Source: Psychrosphaera haliotis
GTDB lineage: Bacteria > Pseudomonadota > Gammaproteobacteria > Enterobacterales > Alteromonadaceae
Direction: 5' to 3'
Length of the DNA stretch: 64,000 nucleotides
Assembly: GCF_039523615.1 (NCBI RefSeq)
Contig: NZ_BAAAFQ010000011.1
Coordinates: forward strand, 156,087 to 220,086
Below, one piece after another: positions 17,434 to 26,368 of this stretch. The translations under genes and the position numbers were made by a program. The notes beneath the pieces are model-generated. The model saw only the letters and a program-made list of their open reading frames with translations. It was not told the origin of the DNA and did not search any database. Each line of letters begins with the position of its first letter. The stretch's first letter is position 1.

Positions 17434-19092
17434 ATGGAATCGCAACGTTCGTTCTTAGTTATTGGTTTAGCCTTGGTTAGCTTTTTGCTATTCCAACAGT
17501 GGCAAGTCGATTACAACACGCCAGCACCTCAGCAAGTATCGGCTGAGAATACACAAGTCGTTACTGACAATGGTCAGTCTAATGTAATTGTAAAAAACCG
17601 TTCTGCTGATTTACCAGAATCAGACGCAGCGCCAATTGCAGAAGTTAAAAAAGTAGCTTCATCACAATTAATTAAAGTAACAACTGACGCTCTTGAAATT
17701 CTTATTGACCCACGCGGTGGTGATGTTGTTTCAGCTATTTTATTAGAGCATGACCGAACTCACTTATCTGAAGAAAAGTTTGTTTTACTTCAACAGTCAC
17801 CAGCTTATGTTGCCATGTCTGGTTTAGTAGGCGCACAAGGTCCAGATGGTAACTCAAACGGTCGCCCTGTTTATTCAGTGACACAACAAGATTGGACACT
17901 TGAAGACAACAGTTTAGTGGTTCCATTGACGTTTCAATCTGAACAAGGTTTAACCGTTGTTAAAACGTTTACCTTTAAACGTGAAAAACATTCAATAGAC
18001 GTTGCTTTTAAAGTAACTAACAACAATGCGACTGCCGCTACTATTCAGCCTTTTTATCAATTGAAGCAAGACTTAGTTGAACATGAAAGCAGCATGATGA
18101 TGCCAACTTACCGTGGTGGTGTTTACTCTACTGCCGACGAAGCTTACGACAAGTATGACTTTGACGACATGGCTGACGAGCGTTTAAATAAAAACACCCT
18201 TGGCGGCTGGGTTGGTATGATTCAACACTACTTTGTAAGTGCTTGGGTACCGAGTCAAACAGAGCAAAACAGCATTTACTCTCGTGTTATCAACAACGGT
18301 GGCGCAGCAATTATAGGTGTTAAATCGCCTTCTGTAGCAGTTCAGCCAGGTCAAACGGTTGAAGTTGAATCTACATTATTTGCGGGCCCTAAAAACCAAG
18401 AAGAATTATCGCAAATCCACAATACGTTAGATTTAACGGTTGATTACGGTTTCCTTTGGTTTATCAGTCAAATCTTATTCTCAGGATTAGCATTTATCTA
18501 TGGTGTAGTTGGAAACTGGGGTATCGCGATTATCTTAATAACTATTGTTGTTAAGATGTTCTTATATCCATTGACTAAAAAGCAGTATGAGTCGATGGCG
18601 AAAATGCGTGCGCTTCAACCAAAAATGGAGCAGCTGAAACAACGTTTCGGTGATGATCGTCAGAAGTTTGGTCAAGCAACCATGGAACTTTACAAGAAAG
18701 AAAAAGTAAACCCAATGGGCGGTTGTTTGCCTCTATTACTACAAATGCCGATATTACTGGCCTTGTATTGGGTATTCCTAGAAAGTGTTGAACTTCGTCA
18801 TGCACCATTTGGACTTTGGATTACTGACTTATCTGCAAAAGACCCATACTTTGTATTACCAATTTTATTTGGTGCTTCAATGTTCTTGATGCAAAAACTG
18901 TCTCCAACACCATCTGCTGATCCAATGCAGCAAAAAATGATGACGTGGATGCCAGTATTATTTTCTGTATTCTTCTTATGGTTCCCATCAGGTCTAGTTT
19001 TATACTGGTTTGTTTCTAACTTAATCTCAATTATTCAGATGTTAGTTATTTACAAAAATATTGATAAAAAAGCGGCAGCTAAAAAAGGCTAA
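17434..19092 (+). CDS. yidC: Membrane protein insertase YidC
   Basis: 552 residues (E. coli 548). Order: an N-terminal membrane anchor (8-21), a large periplasmic beta-domain (about 60-330), then the conserved five-helix core with GNWGIAIILIT, the cytoplasmic hairpin (QPKMEQLKQRFGDD), PMGGCLPLLLQMPI and FFLWFPSGLVLYW. It inserts and folds inner-membrane proteins, including ATP synthase c subunit. The groove residue that is Arg366 in E. coli is Lys374 here (codon 18553-18555). A terminator follows. Confidence 0.97.
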   Translation: MESQRSFLVIGLALVSFLLFQQWQVDYNTPAPQQVSAENTQVVTDNGQSNVIVKNRSADLPESDAAPIAEVKKVASSQLIKVTTDALEILIDPRGGDVVSAILLEHDRTHLSEEKFVLLQQSPAYVAMSGLVGAQGPDGNSNGRPVYSVTQQDWTLEDNSLVVPLTFQSEQGLTVVKTFTFKREKHSIDVAFKVTNNNATAATIQPFYQLKQDLVEHESSMMMPTYRGGVYSTADEAYDKYDFDDMADERLNKNTLGGWVGMIQHYFVSAWVPSQTEQNSIYSRVINNGGAAIIGVKSPSVAVQPGQTVEVESTLFAGPKNQEELSQIHNTLDLTVDYGFLWFISQILFSGLAFIYGVVGNWGIAIILITIVVKMFLYPLTKKQYESMAKMRALQPKMEQLKQRFGDDRQKFGQATMELYKKEKVNPMGGCLPLLLQMPILLALYWVFLESVELRHAPFGLWITDLSAKDPYFVLPILFGASMFLMQKLSPTPSADPMQQKMMTWMPVLFSVFFLWFPSGLVLYWFVSNLISIIQMLVIYKNIDKKAAAKKG

Positions 19093-19121
19093 CCCTTTAA
19101 CCTGAAAAATAAAGTACAATT

Positions 19122-19148
19122 AAAGGCGGCCTTCGGGTCGCCTTTTTC
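19122..19148 (+). terminator. Terminator between yidC and mnmE
   Basis: A 10-bp stem, AAAGGCGGCC and GGTCGCCTTT with one G-U pair, is closed by a TTCG tetraloop and followed by a T-run. It should end the rpmH-yidC transcript. mnmE begins 25 bases later. Confidence 0.9.
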
Positions 19149-19173
19149 AATTTAAACGCAACAGAGACCAGAT

Positions 19174-20553
19174 ATGACCAGCCCATTTGAAAACAATGAC
19201 ACAATTGCAGCCCAAGCAACCGCTCCTGGAAAAGGAGGTGTAGGTATCATTCGCGTATCTGGACCAAAAGCAAAAGACATTGCAGCTCATATCGTTGGTC
19301 GTTGTCCAGAACCTCGTCAAGCTGAATATATGTCTTTTAAGTCTTCAGACGGCACAACGCTTGATCAAGGTATCGTGTTATTTTTTAAAGGACCAAACTC
19401 GTTTACAGGCGAAGACGTTGTTGAGTTTCAAGGTCACGGCGGTCCAATTGTAATTGATCTCATTTTACAAGAAATCACAAAGATAGACGGATTAAGGTTA
19501 GCCAGAGCGGGTGAGTTTAGTGAGCGTGCTTTCTTAAATGACAAAATAGACTTAACCCAAGCGGAAGCCATTGCCGACTTAATTGAAAGTAACTCTGTGC
19601 AAGCAGCCAAGTCAGCGCTTCAGTCTCTGCAAGGCGAGTTCTCTAACAAAATTAACAGCCTTGTTGAAAAAATGATAAGCCTGCGTATTTATGTAGAAGC
19701 GGCCATTGATTTCCCTGATGAAGAAATTGATTTTTTATCTGATGGAAAGGTAGCAAATGATCTTGATGGCATTATCGATTATTTGGACTCGGTAAAACAC
19801 CAAGCCCAACAAGGGGCAATTATTCGTGAAGGGATGAAAGTCGTTATTGCGGGCAGGCCAAATGCTGGTAAATCTTCATTACTTAATGCTCTATCTGGTA
19901 AGGACAGTGCGATTGTCACTGATATAGCAGGAACCACCAGGGACGTATTAAAAGAACATATCCACATTGATGGTATGCCGTTACATATTATCGATACAGC
20001 AGGCCTTAGAGAAAGCCCAGATACCGTTGAACAAATTGGTATTGAGCGAGCATGGCAGGAAATTAATGATGCTGACAAAGTATTACTGATGGTTGATGCA
20101 ACAAGTGGTGAAAATATCGACCCAAATGATATTTGGCCTGAGTTTATGGATAAACTTCCAGAAAATATGCCTCTTAGTATTATCAGAAATAAAATCGACT
20201 TAATTGGTGAAAGTAAATCTCAAGTGACAGAGGTTAACAATATTCCGGTTATTTCAATTTCAGCTCAGCAGCAGCTTGGTATCGAAGAGCTAAAACAGCA
20301 CTTAAAGTCAGCCATGGGTTTTCAAGGAAGTACGGAAGGCACCTTTATGGCTCGTAGACGTCATCTTGATGCATTAAACAAAGCATATTCGCACTTACTT
20401 CAAGGTAAGGAGCAACTTCATTCATTTATTGCCGGTGAAATTTTGGCAGAAGAATTAAGAATCGCTCAACAACACCTCAATGAAATTACCGGTGAATTCA
20501 GTTCAGACGATTTATTAGGCAGAATATTTAGTTCGTTTTGTATTGGTAAATAA
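19174..20553 (+). CDS. mnmE: tRNA modification GTPase MnmE
   Basis: 459 residues (E. coli 454). It has an N-terminal tetrahydrofolate-binding domain (TIAAQATAPGKGGVGIIRVSG), a G domain with P-loop GRPNAGKS at 227-234 and DTAGLRE, and the C-terminal CIGK with the conserved Cys at 456. With MnmG it makes the cmnm5 modification on wobble U of certain tRNAs. MnmG is also in this window (23732), but cpdB and oriC lie between them. Confidence 0.97.
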   Translation: MTSPFENNDTIAAQATAPGKGGVGIIRVSGPKAKDIAAHIVGRCPEPRQAEYMSFKSSDGTTLDQGIVLFFKGPNSFTGEDVVEFQGHGGPIVIDLILQEITKIDGLRLARAGEFSERAFLNDKIDLTQAEAIADLIESNSVQAAKSALQSLQGEFSNKINSLVEKMISLRIYVEAAIDFPDEEIDFLSDGKVANDLDGIIDYLDSVKHQAQQGAIIREGMKVVIAGRPNAGKSSLLNALSGKDSAIVTDIAGTTRDVLKEHIHIDGMPLHIIDTAGLRESPDTVEQIGIERAWQEINDADKVLLMVDATSGENIDPNDIWPEFMDKLPENMPLSIIRNKIDLIGESKSQVTEVNNIPVISISAQQQLGIEELKQHLKSAMGFQGSTEGTFMARRRHLDALNKAYSHLLQGKEQLHSFIAGEILAEELRIAQQHLNEITGEFSSDDLLGRIFSSFCIGK

Positions 20554-20582
20554 GATAAGACAAATAAAAAAGAAGAATAACC

Positions 20583-21017
20583 ATGATTAAGATAATTGTT
20601 GGAACGGAAACCGGTACCGCAGAATATGTAGCAGATGAAGTCTTAGATCTGCTAGGTGAACATGATTTAAATGCAGAAGTGATTGATCAAATATCTGAGT
20701 TGTCACTAGACGATAACGAAACACTCGTTATTTGCACATCAACACATGGCGCAGGTGAAGTTCCAAATAACCTAAAGAAATTTGAGCAATGGTTACAAAC
20801 GTCGCCAAACTTAGACAACAAAAAGTTTGCTGTTATTGGCTTAGGTGATTCGAGTTACGATACGTTCTGCAAAGCTGCAAAATCACTTGATGAATTATTA
20901 TCCAGCGCAAACGCAAACCGTATGTTTGCACCAATTTTTGCGGACGCTATGTCCGATGAACTACCAGAAGATATAATTCTTCCTTTATTAAAAGCCCATT
21001 TAGATAAGTTTGTTTAA
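20583..21017 (+). CDS. mioC: Flavodoxin-like protein MioC
   Basis: 144 residues (E. coli 147). It is a short-chain flavodoxin: the FMN phosphate loop GTETGTAEYVADEV near the start, STHGAGEVPNN, and GLGDSSYDTFC. In E. coli, MioC is an FMN electron carrier tied to biotin synthase, and its gene abuts oriC. Here it is 29 bases after mnmE, ends with a strong terminator, and cpdB separates it from oriC. Confidence 0.93.
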   Translation: MIKIIVGTETGTAEYVADEVLDLLGEHDLNAEVIDQISELSLDDNETLVICTSTHGAGEVPNNLKKFEQWLQTSPNLDNKKFAVIGLGDSSYDTFCKAAKSLDELLSSANANRMFAPIFADAMSDELPEDIILPLLKAHLDKFV

Positions 21018-21021
21018 ACAT

Positions 21022-21062
21022 ATGAGCAGTGATACATAAAGTAAGACACTGCTCATTTTTTC
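21022..21062. terminator. Bidirectional terminator between mioC and cpdB
   Basis: A perfect 10-bp stem (ATGAGCAGTG with CACTGCTCAT) and a 15-base loop, with T-tracts usable on the plus strand and A/T-rich sequence on the other side. It lies between two convergent genes. Confidence 0.88.
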
Positions 21063-21072
21063 ATCTCGTTTG

Positions 21073-23103
21073 CTAGTTTGTTGTTAAATCTATCTGGTAT
21101 AGCGCAAGTCCATCATTATCAACACGCACTGGATTAGTAATAGAAATAGCATTAATTTTTTCAGAAACGTTTTGAGCATTTAATGAAGGTGAAGACTTAA
21201 ATATAACGTCAAGTTTGATCGAAGTTTTAATCGCCTTAAATTGCCAATTATTATCTGGTTTTGCTTTAATACCCATTCCCTTACTCTTGTTTGATTGGGC
21301 CTGAATATAACTTCTTAATACAGTTCTGTTTTCGTCTGGTCCTTCAAATGTTTCTCTTGAAACTCCATCTATATTTGGAAACTTTCCTCCACCAGATGCT
21401 CTGTAATTATTAGTCACCACAAGAAACTCACCTTCTAAATTAATAGGCAATCCTTTGTATTTGAGATTCACAATACGATGAGCGGAATCATTTTGAAGAT
21501 GCCCTTCTGTGTTATAACGAGAAGCCTGTGTCACATCAATTTCATAGGTAACGCCATCAATGACATCAAAATCAAAACTTGGAAACGCTTCATTTAACAA
21601 ATACTGAGTTTTTGGCGAAGTAGGATCTATTTGATTAAACTGACCGGCTGAGCGCTCGAGCCATTCCTTTACATCATGTCCTGTGAGTTTGACCACTCTA
21701 ATTGTATTTGGAAACACATATAAGCTAACAACATCTAATAACGACACCTTACCCGCTTTAATATAAGTAAAGTCTTCAAAGCCATTCCTACCGGCTCTAA
21801 ACGGTGCAGCCGCAGATAAAACAGGCAGACCATCAAGTTCAGTTCCTAATATAAAACGTTTTCCCCAATCAATTTGGGCGTTAGCAACAATTTGTATTGA
21901 AGGATCATCTTGCACCAAAGAGAAAAAACTATTAATTGGATGTGCTAATTCAGCAAAAGATTCCGATATCCACTTTATGGTTGCCTCGTGTTGCGGCTTT
22001 ATCGCTTCAAAAACCGCTTTATCCGCTTTAGCATGATCAACAAATGTATTGTTCCGCTTTGAGCCACTAGCGATTGCTCTGACAGAAACAGTAGACTTTT
22101 CAATTGACCAATGACCGTTTTGGCTTAGCTTTAGTTCTAAATCAATTAACCCCAAATGGTTTCCAAAAAAGCCTGGCATCACTGCCGGAACACCATTAAG
22201 TTTACCGGTTTTATTGTTCACACCTAAATGCTCAAAACCATCGAAAGTAGGATCACCCGGAAACAATCGGTGATGATGGCCAAACAAAATAGCGTCAATA
22301 TTTGGCACTTTAGATAGCATCAAGGCAACATTCTCTGCCCCATCTTTATGATCTTGCATAGATAAACCAGAATGAGGAACCGCAATTATGATATCTGCAC
22401 CTTTCGCTTTCATTTCTGGAACAAATTTATGTGCTGTCTCTATAATGTCCTCCGCAAAAACTTTTCCTTCTAGGTGACTTTTGTCCCATTGCATTATTTG
22501 AGGTGGAACAAAGCCTATGTAGCCAATGTTAATCTCGTAGTTATTACCGTTAACATCAATCAATGTTTTTGGTTTTATAATGTATGGCGAGAAAGCATTT
22601 ACTACCTCTGCATTTTTATTCTTCTTATAAACGTTTGCGCTTATATATGGGAAGTTGGCGCCTTTGATAGAGGCTTTTAAGAACTCAAGACCAAAGTTAA
22701 ACTCATGATTACCAATGTTTGCTACATCGTAATCTAATAAATTCATCGCTTTATAAGCAACATGAATATCACCGGCCAGTATCTTATCTCTGCGAATTTG
22801 AGCTTCATAATCACCAAGTGGACTATTCTGTAGTAGATCTCCATTATCAATTAAAACTGAATTAAGCATCTCTGATCGTGCTTCCTTGATCAAAGTTGCC
22901 GTATTAACAAAGCCTATCGATTCAGTCTTAGTTTTTCTAAAATAGTCATAATTAGCGAAGTACATATGGATGTCTGTGGTCTCCATAATGCGTAATGTTA
23001 AGGTTGGAGACGCCTTTTCTTTAACTGGTTCTGATACCGAACAAGCGCTTATAAGTAGAATAAAGACTAGACAAACTGACTTGATAAAAAGGTTTAATTG
23101 CAT
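21073..23103 (-). CDS. cpdB: 2',3'-cyclic-nucleotide 2'-phosphodiesterase / 3'-nucleotidase, lipoprotein form
   Basis: About 676 residues. It aligns throughout with E. coli CpdB: LRIMETTDIHMYFANYDY (metal-binding Asp/His), DNGDLLQNSPLGDY, GNHEFNFGL, PHSGLS, FGHHHRLFPG, and the C-terminal LERSAGQFNQIDP and TNNYRASGGG. It is a metallophosphoesterase plus 5'-nucleotidase C domain and hydrolyses 2',3'-cyclic and 3'-nucleotides outside the inner membrane. The start at 23103 gives a signal ending in the lipobox ISAC, so it is probably lipid-anchored, unlike soluble E. coli CpdB. An ATG at 23142 is an alternative. It lies between mioC and oriC, an unusual position. Confidence 0.93.
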   Translation of the reverse strand: MQLNLFIKSVCLVFILLISACSVSEPVKEKASPTLTLRIMETTDIHMYFANYDYFRKTKTESIGFVNTATLIKEARSEMLNSVLIDNGDLLQNSPLGDYEAQIRRDKILAGDIHVAYKAMNLLDYDVANIGNHEFNFGLEFLKASIKGANFPYISANVYKKNKNAEVVNAFSPYIIKPKTLIDVNGNNYEINIGYIGFVPPQIMQWDKSHLEGKVFAEDIIETAHKFVPEMKAKGADIIIAVPHSGLSMQDHKDGAENVALMLSKVPNIDAILFGHHHRLFPGDPTFDGFEHLGVNNKTGKLNGVPAVMPGFFGNHLGLIDLELKLSQNGHWSIEKSTVSVRAIASGSKRNNTFVDHAKADKAVFEAIKPQHEATIKWISESFAELAHPINSFFSLVQDDPSIQIVANAQIDWGKRFILGTELDGLPVLSAAAPFRAGRNGFEDFTYIKAGKVSLLDVVSLYVFPNTIRVVKLTGHDVKEWLERSAGQFNQIDPTSPKTQYLLNEAFPSFDFDVIDGVTYEIDVTQASRYNTEGHLQNDSAHRIVNLKYKGLPINLEGEFLVVTNNYRASGGGKFPNIDGVSRETFEGPDENRTVLRSYIQAQSNKSKGMGIKAKPDNNWQFKAIKTSIKLDVIFKSSPSLNAQNVSEKINAISITNPVRVDNDGLALYQIDLTTN

Positions 23104-23195
23104 AAAAACGATGGTCCAAATAACAAATGAGACAGAGATCATAAACGATTACGCCTCAGTTTTTATGTAATTTTAAACTTAATCACATATATTTG

Positions 23196-23703
23196 GCTGG
23201 ATCTAAAAAATATAACGATCTTTTTTAACATGGGTTAATTAGATCTACTTATGCACATCAACATGCTCTAATTAGCCGATCATTAACCTGATCACAGGGT
23301 TAAACCTAGTTACTAACAATATGCACACAGAGATGTTATTTCGTTACTAGGCCTGTGTATAAGATCGTTAAGATCGTTTGATCTAACTGGAGATATCCAG
23401 ATTATAACTTTTGCAGGTATTTTGCCTGTGGATAAAAGGGCTAGTTATCCAAGGGTTTAAACACACTTGATCCAAGTTAGATCACAGTTATTGATCGCTA
23501 TAAGATCCTATTTTAATTAAAGAAAAGTGGCTTACACACAGAAAAGGCGCTGCTTAATAGTAATAAAAATAAAAGATCTTTAAATAGATCTTATATTAAT
23601 AAAGCGATCAGAAACTTATAAATCAAAGCAAGTTATGAATAAAAAATAAGCTTTCCAAAGCCTATTAAACCGAGCTAGAATATGCGCCCTCTTTTTGAGG
23701 ATC
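23196..23703. other. oriC: Chromosomal replication origin oriC
   Basis: This 508-base non-coding block beside mnmG holds 16 GATC sites, where about two would be expected. DnaA-box matches are TTATGCACA (23249-23257), TGTGTATAA (23354-23362) and TGTGGATAA (23427-23435). Weaker ones are TTATCCAAG (23445-23453) and TTACACACA (23532-23540). An AT-rich 13-mer array lies at the mnmG side. Dense GATC (Dam methylation, SeqA), DnaA boxes and an unwinding element next to mnmG match the enterobacterial/Vibrio oriC design. A possible mnmG promoter lies at its right edge (TAGAAT, 23676-23681). Confidence 0.9.
23566..23609 (-). other. DNA unwinding element with three 13-mers
   Basis: Three GATC-anchored 13-mers, read on the minus strand: GATCTTTTATTTT (23566-23578), GATCTATTTAAAG (23578-23590) and GATCGCTTTATTA (23597-23609). 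The first fits the E. coli L/M/R consensus GATCTnTTnTTTT at every defined position and the others fit partly. They are nearly contiguous and lie at the mnmG side, as in E. coli. Confidence 0.8.
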
Positions 23704-23731
23704 CGTAATTTTTTGTTGTTTTGAGGTAATA

Positions 23732-25621
23732 ATGATCTTTTCTGAAACTTTTGATGTCATCGTAATTGGTGGTGGTCACGCTGGTACTGAGGCTGCTTTA
23801 GCTTCAGCTAGAATGGGCCAAAGCACTCTGTTGCTAACTCACAACATAGACACATTAGGTCAGATGTCATGTAATCCAGCCATTGGTGGAATTGGCAAAG
23901 GTCATCTTGTAAAAGAGATCGATGCTTTAGGTGGTGCAATGGCACTAGCTGCAGACGCTGGTGGTATTCAATTTAGAACACTAAATTCATCTAAAGGCCC
24001 AGCCGTTAGAGCAACTCGAGCACAAGCGGATCGTCAGTTATATAAATCGGCTATTCGATCAATTTTAGAAAACCAACCTAATTTAAAAATATTTCAACAA
24101 TCTTGTGACGATCTTATTGTTGAACAAGATCGTGTAGTTGGTGTTGTGACTCAAATGGGCCTCAAATTCAAAGCCAAAAGCGTTGTACTGACTGTTGGAA
24201 CATTTTTGGGTGGCAAGATACACATTGGTTTAGAAAACCACTCAGGAGGCCGCGCAGGCGATCCTCCTTCAATCGCATTAGCGGATCGTTTAAGAGAATT
24301 GCCATTCCGAGTTGATCGCCTAAAAACAGGTACTCCGCCTCGTATAGACGCCCGAACCGTAGACTTCTCTGTCATGCAAGCGCAACCAGGTGATACACCG
24401 ACACCAAACTTTTCTTACATCAGTAAAAACGGTTGTCATCCTGAACAGATCCCTTGTTTTATAACTTATACCAACGAAAAAACACATGATGTAATTCGTG
24501 GCGGCTTAGATAGATCGCCAATGTACTCAGGTGTTATTGAAGGTATCGGACCAAGATACTGTCCTTCAATCGAAGATAAAATTGTTCGTTTTGCAGATAA
24601 AGACAAACACCAAATATTCGTAGAGCCCGAAGGTCTAACAACTCATGAACTTTATCCAAATGGTATCTCTACAAGTTTACCTTTTGACGTTCAAGTAGAT
24701 CTTGTTCACTCAATTGCAGGGTTTGAAAACGCTCACATCACTCGTCCTGGTTACGCTATTGAGTATGATTACTTTGATCCACGTGATTTAAAACAGTCGT
24801 TAGAAACCAAATTTATTGATGGGCTCTTTTTTGCTGGCCAAATCAACGGCACAACTGGTTATGAAGAAGCTGGCGCACAAGGTTTAATTGCTGGTATGAA
24901 CGCAGCGTTAAGCTCACAAGAAAAAGAAGCATGGTCACCTGGTAGAGATCAAGCTTACATTGGTGTGTTAATTGATGATCTAGCTACATTGGGCACAAAA
25001 GAACCTTATCGTATGTTCACAAGCCGCGCTGAATATCGATTATTGCTTCGTGAAGACAACGCTGATTTACGCCTAACGGAAAAAGGTCGCGAGCTTGGTT
25101 TAGTTTGTGACGAACGTTGGAAAACCTTCAACGAAAAAATTGAACAGATTGCAGTTGAACAAGAACGATTAAAATCGAACTGGATCCACAAAGATCATGC
25201 CGCGTTAGATCAAATCAATGATTTACTAAAAACGCCAATTTCTAGAGAAGCAAGTTTAGAAGATTTGGTTCGCCGCCCAGAAGTTCGTTATGACGACTTG
25301 ATGAGCATTGAAGGTGTTGGCCCTGCAAACTCCAACAAACAAGCTGCTGAACAAGTTGAGATTCAGATAAAGTATCAAGGTTATATAGATCGTCAATTAC
25401 TAGAGATCGCAAAGCAGCAAAAAAATGAAGATACAGCTATTCCGTCAGATTTTGATTATGCGTCAATCAGCGGCCTATCAAATGAAGTTATTGCTAAGCT
25501 TGAAGATGCTAGACCAGACACGGTAGGACAGGCAGCAAGAATTTCAGGAATTACACCGGCAGCAATTTCAATGATTCTGGTTTACTTGAAAAAGCATAGC
25601 GCACTTAAAAAATCTGCATAA
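23732..25621 (+). CDS. mnmG: tRNA uridine-5-carboxymethylaminomethyl synthesis enzyme MnmG (GidA)
   Basis: 629 residues, the same as E. coli. It has the FAD-binding motif VIGGGHAGTEAALA at residues 11-24, the GidA signatures GPRYCPSIEDK and QINGTTGYEEAGAQG, and the C-terminal helical domain that binds MnmE. It works with MnmE in cmnm5U34 synthesis. The gene sits directly to the right of oriC, and the ribosome-binding site is GAGG about 7 bases from the ATG. rsmG follows after 91 bases. Confidence 0.98.
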   Translation: MIFSETFDVIVIGGGHAGTEAALASARMGQSTLLLTHNIDTLGQMSCNPAIGGIGKGHLVKEIDALGGAMALAADAGGIQFRTLNSSKGPAVRATRAQADRQLYKSAIRSILENQPNLKIFQQSCDDLIVEQDRVVGVVTQMGLKFKAKSVVLTVGTFLGGKIHIGLENHSGGRAGDPPSIALADRLRELPFRVDRLKTGTPPRIDARTVDFSVMQAQPGDTPTPNFSYISKNGCHPEQIPCFITYTNEKTHDVIRGGLDRSPMYSGVIEGIGPRYCPSIEDKIVRFADKDKHQIFVEPEGLTTHELYPNGISTSLPFDVQVDLVHSIAGFENAHITRPGYAIEYDYFDPRDLKQSLETKFIDGLFFAGQINGTTGYEEAGAQGLIAGMNAALSSQEKEAWSPGRDQAYIGVLIDDLATLGTKEPYRMFTSRAEYRLLLREDNADLRLTEKGRELGLVCDERWKTFNEKIEQIAVEQERLKSNWIHKDHAALDQINDLLKTPISREASLEDLVRRPEVRYDDLMSIEGVGPANSNKQAAEQVEIQIKYQGYIDRQLLEIAKQQKNEDTAIPSDFDYASISGLSNEVIAKLEDARPDTVGQAARISGITPAAISMILVYLKKHSALKKSA

Positions 25622-25712
25622 ATCTCCTCTGTAACAATATCCAAATAATCCTAGGTATGGCGGGCATTGCTCGCTATACTTTCTTTAATATTTTCTAGAA
25701 AAATGTCATACC

Positions 25713-26348
25713 ATGTTAAAAACAAAGCTTATTAAACTATTAGATAAGACCGAGTTGTCTTATTCGGAACAACAAATTGATCAACTTGTTGGTTATGTAG
25801 AAATGCTGCATAAGTGGAATAAGGCCTATAATTTAACGTCGGTTCGTGATCCTCAACAAATGTTAATTAAACATATTGTTGATAGTTTGGTTGTAAGTCC
25901 TCACTTACAACTTACACCAAACAAAAATGGTAAATTTATTGATGTTGGTACTGGCCCGGGACTACCAGGCATGCCATTAGCTATCGCGAATCCGGATAAT
26001 GAATTTACGTTATTAGATTCATTAGGCAAAAGAATAAGATTTATTACTCAAGTTAATCATGAACTTGGTGTAAAAAATGTAAACCCGACGTTAAGTCGTG
26101 TTGAAGAGCATCATGGTCAATATGCTGGCGTTTTGAGTCGAGCTTTTGCATCAATATCTGATATGGTTAACTGGAGTCATCATTTGGTGGCTGAAGATGG
26201 TCGATTTTTTGCTCTAAAAGGCCAAGTTGATCAAGAAGAAATTGAAGCTTTACCTGAATTTGTTAAAGTTGAAGAAATTATTCAATTAACCGTGCCTGAA
26301 TTAGAAGGTGAACGTCATTTAGTTGTGTTGAGTAAACGTAACAATTGA
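25713..26348 (+). CDS. rsmG: 16S rRNA (guanine527-N7)-methyltransferase
   Basis: 211 residues (E. coli RsmG/GidB 207). It has the Rossmann SAM motif DVGTGPGLPGMPLA and the family segments MLHKWNKAYNLTSVRDP and LSRAFAS. It methylates G527 of 16S rRNA, and loss of it in other bacteria gives low-level streptomycin resistance. It follows mnmG, and parA starts 20 bases after its stop, so rsmG-parA-parB are probably co-transcribed. Confidence 0.96.
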   Translation: MLKTKLIKLLDKTELSYSEQQIDQLVGYVEMLHKWNKAYNLTSVRDPQQMLIKHIVDSLVVSPHLQLTPNKNGKFIDVGTGPGLPGMPLAIANPDNEFTLLDSLGKRIRFITQVNHELGVKNVNPTLSRVEEHHGQYAGVLSRAFASISDMVNWSHHLVAEDGRFFALKGQVDQEEIEALPEFVKVEEIIQLTVPELEGERHLVVLSKRNN

Positions 26349-26368
26349 TAAAAGGGATTGAGACGAAC

